Source of the DNA: Parachlamydiales bacterium
GTDB lineage: Bacteria; Chlamydiota; Chlamydiia; Chlamydiales; Simkaniaceae
Assembly (NCBI GenBank): GCA_030641465.1
Contig: DAOWHK010000015.1
Location: 1 to 7,368, forward strand
DNA length: 7,368 bases
Direction: 5' to 3'
Position numbers and translations under genes: made by a program. Of the stretch, positions 1-6,137 are shown piece after piece; positions within the stretch are counted from its first letter, which is position 1, and each line of letters opens with the position of its first letter. The notes beneath the pieces are model-generated. The model searched no databases. It saw only the letters and a list, made by a program, of their open reading frames with translations, and had not been told where the DNA came from.

Positions 1-651
1 GAATCATTTGGGCATCTTATTGGAAAAAATCTCGAATCTTTAGGATTCGATTTTGATATGTCACGGATAATTAAAGGAATACAAGACTCGATTTCGGGTG
101 AAAATGCTCCAATGGATGAAACGGAATGTATTCAAGCCATTTCTCTTGTTCAGGAAGCGGATTTCCAAAAGCTTGCAAAAAACAATTTAGATCTTGCAGA
201 TCAATTTATGGCAAATAACAAAACTCAAAATGACATAATTGAAATCGAAAAAGGAATGCTTCAATATAAAATTGAAAAAGAAGGGCAAGGGCAAGCAGTC
301 CAAGCGCATTATTCACCCCTAATCAAATATGTGGGTAAATTCTTAGACGGAAAAGTCTTTGGGGCATCTGAAGAAGATGAACTTATTTCCTTAGATGAAA
401 CAATCCCAGGCTTCAGTAAAGGGATCGTAGGTATGAAAGAAGGGGAAAAAAGAACCCTCTATATTCATCCAGAACTTGGGTATGGAACAACAGGATATCT
501 TCCCCCCAATTCACTTCTTTCCTTTGAGATTGAACTTGTCACAGCTGATGTCCCCCAAGAAATGCAACAAGAAGCATTAACAACTGTACCTACACATGAT
601 CCGAATGAAATAGCACTTCCAGATCTTCTGCCCAATCAAGTAAATCGCTAA
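1..651 (+). CDS. mip: Mip-like FKBP-type peptidyl-prolyl cis-trans isomerase (5' end outside window)
   Basis: Prolyl isomerase of the macrophage infectivity potentiator family; family members are exported and often lipid-anchored. The frame is open from base 1, so the ATG at 58 is an internal methionine. The preceding residues (ESFGHLIGKNLESLGFDFD) match the conserved N-terminal dimerisation domain. Counted from base 1, that domain runs to about residue 80 and includes KGIQDSISGENAP. The FKBP domain follows at about 88-182: KYVGKFLDGKVF, then IPGF (135-138), GMKEGEKRTLYIHPELGYG and PPNSLLSFEIEL. The usual FKBP12 residues Tyr26, Phe36, Tyr82 and Phe99 appear conserved. Trp59 is Phe, as I recall for chlamydial Mip, and the Asp of FDSS is Gly. 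A hydrophilic tail of about 34 residues follows the fold. The signal peptide cannot be assessed. A strong terminator follows 13 nt after the stop. Identification is firm. Confidence 0.93.
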   Translation, partial: ESFGHLIGKNLESLGFDFDMSRIIKGIQDSISGENAPMDETECIQAISLVQEADFQKLAKNNLDLADQFMANNKTQNDIIEIEKGMLQYKIEKEGQGQAVQAHYSPLIKYVGKFLDGKVFGASEEDELISLDETIPGFSKGIVGMKEGEKRTLYIHPELGYGTTGYLPPNSLLSFEIELVTADVPQEMQQEALTTVPTHDPNEIALPDLLPNQVNR

Positions 652-663
652 CAATCTGACAAG

Positions 664-697
664 AACTCCTGAATATATATATATTCAGGAGTTTTTT
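664..697 (+). terminator. Rho-independent terminator of mip
   Basis: Bases 664-693 form a perfect palindrome. The left arm reads AACTCCTGAATA, the centre is TATATA, the right arm reads TATTCAGGAGTT, and six Ts follow at 692-697. The stem is at least 12 bp with a GC-richer base and an AT-rich tip. It starts 13 nt after the mip stop and ends 14 nt before the trmL ATG, so it should separate the two genes transcriptionally. Confidence 0.85.
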
Positions 698-711
698 ATA
701 GTTGATGACCT

Positions 712-1167
712 ATGGAAATTATTCTCTACCAACCCCAAATTCCACAAAACACAGGAAATATTATCCGAACCTGCCATGTAACTGGCTCATCCCTAACCCT
801 CGTTAAACCTCTCGGATTTGACACTTCAAATCGGATGCTAAAACGCGCAGGGCTCGATTACTTTACTAGAGTCCAAGTCAAGGAGATCGATAATTTAGAA
901 ACCTACCTCACTCAAACAAAAGAGAACTTTTATTTTTATTCAAGTCATGGAAGTACTCTATACACAAAGGCCCAATATAAACTGGGCGATAAATTGATTT
1001 TTGGTTCAGAAACTTTTGGTCTTAATCCGGCATTTCTAAAAAAATGGCCCGATAGATTTTTAAAAATTCCGATGCTTCCAGATAGTCGATGCTTAAATCT
1101 TTCGAATGCTGTTGCAATCGTTATTTATGAAGCATGGAAGCAAAACCAATTCGAAGGATCACTTTGA
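712..1167 (+). CDS. trmL: tRNA (cytidine/uridine-34 2'-O)-methyltransferase, TrmL type (SpoU superfamily)
   Basis: A 151-residue SPOUT enzyme, the normal length for TrmL, which methylates the 2'-O of the wobble base of certain tRNA-Leu isoacceptors using S-adenosylmethionine. All three SpoU motifs are present: motif 1 NTGNIIRT (13-20), motif 2 LIFGSETFGL (95-104), and motif 3 around IPMLPDSRCLNLSNA (119-133), where Cys replaces the more usual Ser of RSLNLS. The ATG at 712 gives the expected N-terminus (MEIILYQPQIPQNTGN). No convincing Shine-Dalgarno lies upstream, and the mip terminator ends only 14 nt before it. A short leader, or transcription that reads through the hairpin, therefore has to be invoked. 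The 3' end overlaps the convergent DUF2905 gene by 9 nt. Other SpoU paralogues are less likely, because they usually carry an extra N-terminal domain. Confidence 0.9.
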   Translation: MEIILYQPQIPQNTGNIIRTCHVTGSSLTLVKPLGFDTSNRMLKRAGLDYFTRVQVKEIDNLETYLTQTKENFYFYSSHGSTLYTKAQYKLGDKLIFGSETFGLNPAFLKKWPDRFLKIPMLPDSRCLNLSNAVAIVIYEAWKQNQFEGSL

Positions 1168-1362
1168 AAACATTGCCATCACTACGGAAAGCGCCACACT
1201 TACAAGTAACGCGGTTGTGAATGGAACAAAAAATTCTGTATTTCCATAGTTTATAGTGACATCACCCGGAAGCTGCCCAAACCAGGGAAAACTCAAGTGA
1301 TGGGTAATAATAAAACTAATAACTACAAGACAAAGTCCAAGCAGAAAAATAAATCGAAACAT
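1159..1362 (-). CDS. DUF2905 family small membrane protein
   Basis: A 67-residue protein of unknown function. It matches the DUF2905 pattern: a hydrophobic N-terminus (about 3-21), the central signature WFGQLPGDVTINYGNTEFFVPF (written here by key residues: G29, L31-P32-G33-D34, F44-F45, P47), and a second hydrophobic segment (about 47-65) ending in a short basic tail. Two membrane passes with a short connecting loop are expected. The ATG at 1362 is preceded by AGG five bases upstream, overlapping the trxA stop region. Only 9 nt separate it from trxA, so the two are probably co-transcribed and coupled. Its last 9 nt overlap the end of trmL on the other strand. The family is widespread but no biochemical role can be given. 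Confidence 0.85.
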   Translation of the reverse strand: MFRFIFLLGLCLVVISFIITHHLSFPWFGQLPGDVTINYGNTEFFVPFTTALLVSVALSVVMAMFSK

Positions 1363-1371
1363 AATACCTGA

Positions 1372-1695
1372 TTAGCCAGCAGTAGCAATAAATTGCTTAA
1401 TTGCTTCAGCATCTCGAAGTCCTACAAGGCGATTCACTTCCTTACCATCTTTAAATAAAATCAAAGTCGGAACGGACGTTACCTGAAAGTCACTTGCAAT
1501 TTTTTGACTGTGATCAATATCAACCTTCCCAAAAGTAACAGTCGAATGCATTTCATTTGCAACTTCTGCAATAACAGGACTTAGCATACGACATGGTCCA
1601 CACCAATCTGCAAAAAAATCAATCAAGGCAACACCCGTTTTTGTTAATGTTTCGAAGTTTTCATCTGTCATTTTCTGAATGTGTTGATCAGTCAT
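1372..1695 (-). CDS. trxA: Thioredoxin
   Basis: A 107-residue single-domain thioredoxin, a cytoplasmic dithiol reductant recycled by thioredoxin reductase, serving ribonucleotide reductase and other disulfide-forming enzymes. The active site is WCGPC (31-35). The buried Asp26 of the LIDFFADWCGPC stretch and the cis-proline loop SVPT (Pro76) are both present, followed by LILFKDGKEV and a terminal helix. The residue before the active site corresponding to E. coli Trp28 is Phe, common in the family. The ATG at 1695 is supported by a good Shine-Dalgarno, GAGGA, 7 nt upstream. It is the first gene of a two-gene unit with the DUF2905 protein. The pairing with mip and trmL nearby resembles chlamydial genomes. 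Confidence 0.96.
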   Translation of the reverse strand: MTDQHIQKMTDENFETLTKTGVALIDFFADWCGPCRMLSPVIAEVANEMHSTVTFGKVDIDHSQKIASDFQVTSVPTLILFKDGKEVNRLVGLRDAEAIKQFIATAG

Positions 1696-1728
1696 TATTT
1701 TTCCTCATTTTGCAAAATTATTTTCAAG

Positions 1729-1757
1729 ACAATATCTTATAAAAAAGTAGAATTTAA
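1729..1757 (-). promoter_or_regulatory. Weak candidate promoter of trxA
   Basis: Read on the minus strand, TTAAAT (1757-1752) and TATTGT (1734-1729) are separated by 17 nt, 33 nt upstream of the trxA ATG at the -10 end. Each hexamer matches only 3-4 of 6 consensus positions, and the -35 element lies in the loop of the weak terminator hairpin. This is a guess based on position and spacing. Confidence 0.2.
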
Positions 1758-1764
1758 GGCTACT
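1741..1764 (-). terminator. Weak possible terminator at the end of the purA-uppS-cdsA-cmk/plsC operon
   Basis: On the minus strand AGTAG (1764-1760) pairs with CTACT (1750-1746) around a 9-nt loop and is followed by a run of Ts (1745-1741). The stem is only 5 bp, so termination would be inefficient. A second short stem, CTCCA/TGGAG with a 4-nt loop (1785-1772), straddles the stop codon without a T-run. Read-through into trxA is plausible. Confidence 0.3.
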
Positions 1765-1777
1765 CGATACACTCCAA

Positions 1778-3112
1778 TTATGGAGGGGATCCCTTAGCGC
1801 CTTCTTCATACCACTTTCTAAGAGCAAGAATTGCCTCTCTTAGTTTTTTACTAATCGCTATTTGCGCTTCTTTTTTATTCATATGTTTAAACGATTCCCA
1901 AAGGATCGGAGAACCAAAAACACACGCTATGGATCCTGAAAGCTTAGGGAATCTATGCTTGCGGTTCCAGACCTTATAATTCCCATGAATATATGTAGGA
2001 ATAACTGCAGTTTCCGTTCTTGCAATAAGCATACCAACGCCGGGCTTAATTTCCCCTAGCTCATCTTTATAAGGTCTTGTCCCTTCTGGAAAAAGGATCA
2101 CTTTTTTCCCTTCTTTTAATAAAGAGCACATAATTTTCATGACCCCAAGATTTGTGGCTCCCCCTTTTACAGGATGTGTATTAAGTTTGGAAATACACTT
2201 CCCAAAAAATGATCGAAAAAGAGTCTCGCGTGCCATGATATGCACTTCATCTGGATATGCCACGGCAAGCACAGGTGGATCAAAGAAAGAAACGTGATTG
2301 GATGCAATGAGGGCACCTCCAGAATACGAATGCTCTAATCCATATACTCGGAAGTTATAAAACAAATGAAAGACACACCAATAAAAGAAAATAACGCATC
2401 GATAAAAAAAGGAAGCTTTGTTTTTTTGAAAACAGATTGATTTTCTTGTTCTTTTTTTCTTAAGACACTGGAGAACCTTTGAGGTGACCTGTCTGGCATT
2501 AAGGTTAGAGGTGTCAATAAAAAACGCGTCTTTTGCTTGCTTCAATGGAGCCACAGCCCTTTCCATATCATCTTTATCGCGCTTGATTATTTGCTCTAAA
2601 ATTTCCTCAAAATTTGCATTCTTTGCCTGGCCTTCAGCCGTTTGTTGTTCGAGCCTTCTCTTTGCTCGAATTTCCGGAGTCGCTGAAAGAAAAATTTTTA
2701 AATCCGCTCTTGGAAAAACAACCGTTCCAAGATCTCTTCCTTCGAAGACACAGTCATGTGTTTTTGCAAAATCACGCTGCAGCGGATTTAATGCCTCACG
2801 AACGAACCCTTTTGCACCAATTTGAGATGCAAGAGCACTAATTTTTGCAGAGCGAATAAAATCTGTGACATCTGTTTTCCCAACAAAATAAGCGCATCTA
2901 TTTTTTTCTCGCTTAATATGGAAATCAAAAGTCTTTAACAATTTTTCCATACTCGGCAGATCATCAATTGGAACATTGTTTTTATCAACATACCAAGCAA
3001 TAGAGCGATAAAGAGCGCCAGTATCGAAATAGGTTATTTGCAGCTTTTTTGCGACGTTCTTTGCTATTGTTGATTTTCCAGTACCAGCTGGCCCATCAAT
3101 AGTAATAATCAT
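1778..3112 (-). CDS. cmk-plsC: Fused cytidylate kinase / 1-acylglycerol-3-phosphate acyltransferase
   Basis: One 444-residue open frame holding two enzymes. Residues 1-217 are a complete CMP kinase (CMP/dCMP + ATP to CDP/dCDP): P-loop GPAGTGKS (7-14), CMP-binding YFDTGALYRS (28-37), EGRDLGTVVFPRADLKIFL (124-142), LID region RAKRR (149-153), and RDKDDMERAVAPLKQAKDA (178-196). Residues 218-232 are a basic linker. Residues 234-253 are a hydrophobic, membrane-associating stretch. Residues 257-444 are a PlsC-type acyltransferase making phosphatidate from lysophosphatidate, with the catalytic NHxxxxD motif (272-277) and FPEGTR (341-346). In Chlamydia the two are, as I recall, separate adjacent genes. 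There is no stop between the halves and no ATG at the expected plsC start. The ATG at 3112 has AGG 8 nt upstream and lies 3 nt after the cdsA stop. A7 runs at 2452-2458 and 2421-2427 flank the linker. Domain calls are firm; production as a single polypeptide is inferred. Confidence 0.9.
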   Translation of the reverse strand: MIITIDGPAGTGKSTIAKNVAKKLQITYFDTGALYRSIAWYVDKNNVPIDDLPSMEKLLKTFDFHIKREKNRCAYFVGKTDVTDFIRSAKISALASQIGAKGFVREALNPLQRDFAKTHDCVFEGRDLGTVVFPRADLKIFLSATPEIRAKRRLEQQTAEGQAKNANFEEILEQIIKRDKDDMERAVAPLKQAKDAFFIDTSNLNARQVTSKVLQCLKKKRTRKSICFQKNKASFFYRCVIFFYWCVFHLFYNFRVYGLEHSYSGGALIASNHVSFFDPPVLAVAYPDEVHIMARETLFRSFFGKCISKLNTHPVKGGATNLGVMKIMCSLLKEGKKVILFPEGTRPYKDELGEIKPGVGMLIARTETAVIPTYIHGNYKVWNRKHRFPKLSGSIACVFGSPILWESFKHMNKKEAQIAISKKLREAILALRKWYEEGAKGSPP

Positions 3113-3115
3113 TTT

Positions 3116-3991
3116 TTACCTATGTACAAGAAGAAATAAAAAAACGATTGGGATTGTGAAAAGAAGAGAATCAAATAAATCTAAAACACCTCCGATACCA
3201 GGAATTTGATTACTATCTTTGATCCCTTTATCTCGTTTCAGCAAAGATTCAGCTAAATCACCTAGTTGAGAAAACAGGCCGATCAAAGCCCCAAGCCAGA
3301 GGCTTTCGAATAATTGCAACCGAAACTTCACTACAGAAAAACTCTCCATGACAAAATAAAAGAGAACACTAAACAAGATTGCACCAAAAAAACCACAGAC
3401 TGCCCCAGTAATCGTCTTATGAGGACTTAATACGGGCGCAAGTTTTTTCTTTCCCCAGAGTTTTCCTCCAAAATATCCTGCAATATCGGTGACTTTAGTA
3501 ACTATCACAAGGTAAGCAATCCAAAGTCTACCATCTTGATACTGAAAATTGCCCTTGTCTAAATATAAAATAGATAGAAGCAAACAAATAGGCAATGCTA
3601 TGTAACAAACGCCCAATAATCCGGTTGCAATTGCAGTAAGAGCCCCTTGAATCTTATTAAAATGATAAAAAAACAGCACGGCTGTGCCTAAAAACAACCA
3701 CACCCAAGGAAGTACAATAAATCCTGAAAAAGTCAGCGATAAGTACACAGTGCAAACAAGCCCTGCCGAAAACCCAATAAGAATCACCCGAAACCATTTT
3801 CTAGGATGCTGCTCAATAAGCTGAATATATTCCCACATTCCAACGCCAGCTATGAAAGAAAGTAAAATACTTAGAATAACTTTCACGGAAATCTCCATCG
3901 CAAATGTAAGCAAAATAATCACACACATAATACTAAGAGATGAAGAGATAAGCCTCTTTGTAAGATCTTGAAAATTTGCTTTATTCATCAT
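3116..3991 (-). CDS. cdsA: Phosphatidate cytidylyltransferase (CDP-diacylglycerol synthase)
   Basis: Integral membrane enzyme making CDP-diacylglycerol from phosphatidate and CTP, the branch point to phosphatidylethanolamine, phosphatidylglycerol and cardiolipin. At 291 residues it has the family length, with about seven or eight hydrophobic segments. Conserved blocks include TKVTDIAGYFGGKLWGKKKL (165-184), SPHKTITG (189-196) and the C-terminal signature SLLKRDKGIKDSNQIPGIGG (249-268) followed by VLDLFDSL. Against the classical signature, the His of HGG is Ile266 and the Arg of DRxD is Leu272; the metal-binding acidic residues remain. The frame opens with two ATGs, at 3991 and 3988. The second is better spaced from the GGAG at the end of uppS. 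The start overlaps the uppS stop as ATGA, which suggests translational coupling. It is followed 3 nt later by the fused gene whose PlsC half makes its substrate. Confidence 0.93.
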   Translation of the reverse strand: MMNKANFQDLTKRLISSSLSIMCVIILLTFAMEISVKVILSILLSFIAGVGMWEYIQLIEQHPRKWFRVILIGFSAGLVCTVYLSLTFSGFIVLPWVWLFLGTAVLFFYHFNKIQGALTAIATGLLGVCYIALPICLLLSILYLDKGNFQYQDGRLWIAYLVIVTKVTDIAGYFGGKLWGKKKLAPVLSPHKTITGAVCGFFGAILFSVLFYFVMESFSVVKFRLQLFESLWLGALIGLFSQLGDLAESLLKRDKGIKDSNQIPGIGGVLDLFDSLLFTIPIVFLFLLVHR

Positions 3992-4758
3992 TCTCCTTTC
4001 CGACTATGTCTTCGTTGAAATTCCATAATGCACTTTAAAAATTGAGTCTCAGTAAATTCTGGCCAAAGAACGTCTGTAACAATAATTTCCGCATAGCTCA
4101 GTTGCCAAAGAAGAAAATTACTAAGCCTCATTTCCCCACTTGTGCGAATTAGCAAATCAGGATCCCCCCACTTTGCTGTGTCGAGATAAGAGGCAAATAC
4201 ATCTTCAGTCAGCTGATGTTTTTTTAGCGTACCTAAAGAGAGATCTTCCGCAGCATTGATTACAGCTCTTCTAATTTCATCACGACTTCCATAGTTAAGC
4301 GCGAGAACAAGTACGATACGACTACAATCTTTTGTAACTTCTTGCGTTTCCCTAAGCGCTTTTTTAATCTTTTCAGGAAACCGTGAAATATCTCCTATCG
4401 TTTCTAATTTTACGCCTTCTTTTACAAGCATTTCCCTTTTTTGAGTTAGATAGAGTTCAAATAGATTTAAAAGAGTTTCTACCTCATCCGGAGATCGCCC
4501 CCAGTTTTCTGTAGAGAATGCATATGTTGTAATCACCTTCACGCCAAGGGAGCTTGCAGCTCGCACTATGCCATCAATTACCTCAGCTCCCTCAAAGTGA
4601 CCGGACGCGACTGGCAAGTGGTTGTTTTTTGCCCACCTACGATTACCGTCCATAATGAGCGCAATATGCCTCGGAATTACTGCTTGATTAACCAAAGCTA
4701 AATCAGCTTGTGAATAAACTTCTTTTTTTTCGAGTGCTTCTACATTCACTTGATTCAT
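3988..4758 (-). CDS. uppS: Undecaprenyl diphosphate synthase (cis-prenyltransferase)
   Basis: Condenses isopentenyl diphosphate units onto farnesyl diphosphate to give the C55 carrier lipid used for peptidoglycan, lipopolysaccharide and glycan assembly. Starting at the ATG at 4758 it has 256 residues. The motifs are all present: HIALIMDGNRRWA with the catalytic Asp, SGHFEGA, TYAFSTENW, and RTSGEMRLSNFLLWQ followed by SYAEI and WPEF. The frame can be extended two codons to a TTG at 4764. The ATG at 4758 is preferred because it overlaps the purA stop as ATGA, the same coupling seen at the uppS-cdsA junction. No Shine-Dalgarno is visible, which fits re-initiation after purA. The first 25 or so residues before the conserved core (VIPRHIA) are variable and charged, slightly longer than in E. 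coli. Confidence 0.95.
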   Translation of the reverse strand: MNQVNVEALEKKEVYSQADLALVNQAVIPRHIALIMDGNRRWAKNNHLPVASGHFEGAEVIDGIVRAASSLGVKVITTYAFSTENWGRSPDEVETLLNLFELYLTQKREMLVKEGVKLETIGDISRFPEKIKKALRETQEVTKDCSRIVLVLALNYGSRDEIRRAVINAAEDLSLGTLKKHQLTEDVFASYLDTAKWGDPDLLIRTSGEMRLSNFLLWQLSYAEIIVTDVLWPEFTETQFLKCIMEFQRRHSRKGE

Positions 4759-6050
4759 TGGCAAATATTATTAATTAATGGATTAATTATTATCGTATTT
4801 TTTCTTTTCGGACCAAGCGATAGAACATCAACGGAAGTATCGCATAGTCGCTCTAGCCGGCGGATATATTTTTTTGCATTTATTGGCAAATCATCAAATA
4901 CTTGTACATCTTTTGTAGATGTCTCCCAACCAGCTGCAACTTCATAAATTGGTTGTACTCTATCAAATTCCTCTGGATCTGCAGGAGGACAAGGAAGCCT
5001 TTGACCATCAAGCTCATAACCAATACATATTTTAATTTCTTTGAATGTATCAAGAATATCTAACTTTGTAAGCACGATAGAACTTACTCCACTCATCTCC
5101 AGACCAAAACGCACTAAAAAAGCATCAAACCATCCCGCCCGACGCCGACGCCCGGTAGTTGTTCCAAATTCTCTTGCTTGCTTATGGTCTATCAAATCTT
5201 CCGAAAATTCCGTCGGAAAGGGCCCATTACCAACACGCGTGGTATAAGCTTTTACAATACCTAAAACTTTATCGATCTGGAGAGGTCCAATACCACTTCC
5301 AGCTAAGACTCCTCCACTAGTAGTGTTGGACGAGGTTACAAAAGGATAAGTTCCAAAATTAATATCCAAAAGAGCCCCTTGAGCCCCCTCCACTAAAATA
5401 TTTTTCTTTTCAGTTCGAGCCTTATGAATCAAATGTTCTACATCTGCTATAAATGGCCTTAACTTCTTGGCATAGTCTATATACCGCTCATAGATTGGCT
5501 CAAACTCTAAACAAGGCTTATCATATAACATTTCAAAAAGTTTATTTTTTTCTTCAAGGGCACGGCGCAGTTTTTCTTTAAACGCTTGTGGATCTAGTAG
5601 GTCTACAACGCGCATTCCAATACGTGTTGCTTTATCTGCATAACAAGGGCCGATACCTGAGCCTGTTGTCCCAACAGCTCGCTTTCCTTTTTGCTCTTCA
5701 GTGTACTCATCCAATAATATGTGAAAAGGAAAAATGAGGTGTGCATATTTTGAAATAAAGAATCTACCCTCAAAAGAAATGCCCCGTTTTTCAAGCCCCT
5801 CAATTTCTTTGATTAAATGCTCAGGTTCAATCACAACCCCACCACCTAAATAACAGCATGTATGCGGGTATAGAATCCCAGATGGGATCATATGAAAAGA
5901 GTACTCCTCGTCCCCAACAACAACCGTATGACCAGCGTTATGCCCGCCCTGAGAGCGAATAATGTGACCTACCTGATTAGATAGCAGATCTACAATCTTC
6001 CCTTTCCCTTCATCTCCCCACTGCAGCCCAACAATAATAAGCGTAGTCAT
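4755..6050 (-). CDS. purA: Adenylosuccinate synthetase
   Basis: GTP-dependent conversion of IMP and aspartate to adenylosuccinate, the first step to AMP (PurB completes it). From the ATG at 6050 the protein has 431 residues, the standard size, and aligns with E. coli numbering: WGDEGKGK with Asp13 (11-18), GGHNAGHT with the catalytic His41 (35-42), GTTGSGIGPCYADK (127-140), VEGAQG (220-225), TSSNTTSGG (239-247), VGNGPFPTE (273-281), TTTGRRRRAGWFDA (297-310), the guanine-binding LTKLD (327-331), and SLGPKRKNTI (411-420). The commoner sequence at 300 is GRPRRCGW, so RRRRA is a mild variant. The frame continues 24 codons upstream to an ATG at 6122, but that stretch is promoter-like AT-rich DNA and precedes the normal N-terminus (MTTLIIVGLQWGDEG), so it was excluded. 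Only a weak AAGAA serves as ribosome site. First gene of the operon, coupled to uppS. Confidence 0.96.
   Translation of the reverse strand: MTTLIIVGLQWGDEGKGKIVDLLSNQVGHIIRSQGGHNAGHTVVVGDEEYSFHMIPSGILYPHTCCYLGGGVVIEPEHLIKEIEGLEKRGISFEGRFFISKYAHLIFPFHILLDEYTEEQKGKRAVGTTGSGIGPCYADKATRIGMRVVDLLDPQAFKEKLRRALEEKNKLFEMLYDKPCLEFEPIYERYIDYAKKLRPFIADVEHLIHKARTEKKNILVEGAQGALLDINFGTYPFVTSSNTTSGGVLAGSGIGPLQIDKVLGIVKAYTTRVGNGPFPTEFSEDLIDHKQAREFGTTTGRRRRAGWFDAFLVRFGLEMSGVSSIVLTKLDILDTFKEIKICIGYELDGQRLPCPPADPEEFDRVQPIYEVAAGWETSTKDVQVFDDLPINAKKYIRRLERLCDTSVDVLSLGPKRKNTIIINPLINNICQ
4772..4789. repeat. AT-only inverted repeat at the purA 3' end
   Basis: TAATTAAT and ATTAATTA flank a GG, giving an 8-bp perfect inverted repeat inside the last codons of purA, 14 nt upstream of the uppS ATG. 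The stem would be weak in RNA because it has no GC pairs. It may be no more than codon choice for Ile-Asn-Pro-Leu-Ile-Asn. Confidence 0.35.
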
Positions 6051-6082
6051 ATTTCTTACGTAAATTTTTATTCTTAAGCAAA

Positions 6083-6112
6083 TGTATAACATATAAAGGA
6101 ATATATACACAA
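6083..6112 (-). promoter_or_regulatory. Candidate promoter of the purA operon
   Basis: Minus-strand TTGTGT (6112-6107), an 18-nt spacer, and TATACA (6088-6083) preceded by TGT, so an extended -10 (TGnTATA). This places the likely transcript start near 6076 and gives a leader of about 26 nt before the ATG at 6050. The -35 is poor, the -10 moderate. It lies inside the upstream in-frame extension of purA, which supports the shorter purA start. Confidence 0.4.
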
Positions 6113-6137
6113 ACCGATTCAAGACTTGGGTAAATAC

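Noticed and set aside
58..60. ATG at 58 as the mip start
   Set aside because: The frame is open to base 1 and the residues before this Met belong to the conserved Mip N-terminal domain; starting here would remove half of that domain and the signal peptide.
2335..2517. 60-codon minus-strand frame inside cmk-plsC
   Set aside because: It is another frame of the fused gene with no ribosome site; considered only as the landing frame for slippage.
2484..2841. Two plus-strand open frames opposite cmk (2484-2825 and 2614-2841)
   Set aside because: Both are antisense to a well-conserved kinase, with no recognisable family and unnatural composition.
4759..4764. TTG at 4764 as the uppS start
   Set aside because: The ATG two codons later overlaps the purA stop as ATGA, matching the next junction, and no ribosome site favours the TTG.
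4750..5247. Plus-strand frames opposite purA (4750-4947, 5041-5247)
   Set aside because: They are antisense shadows of conserved purA codons with no ribosome site or homology that I can recognise.
5603..5803. 66-codon minus-strand frame inside purA
   Set aside because: Out of frame with the intact purA on the same strand.
6051..6122. 24-codon N-terminal extension of purA (ATG at 6122)
   Set aside because: The extension is AT-rich and hydrophobic, contains the promoter candidate, and lies before the exact normal PurA N-terminus.
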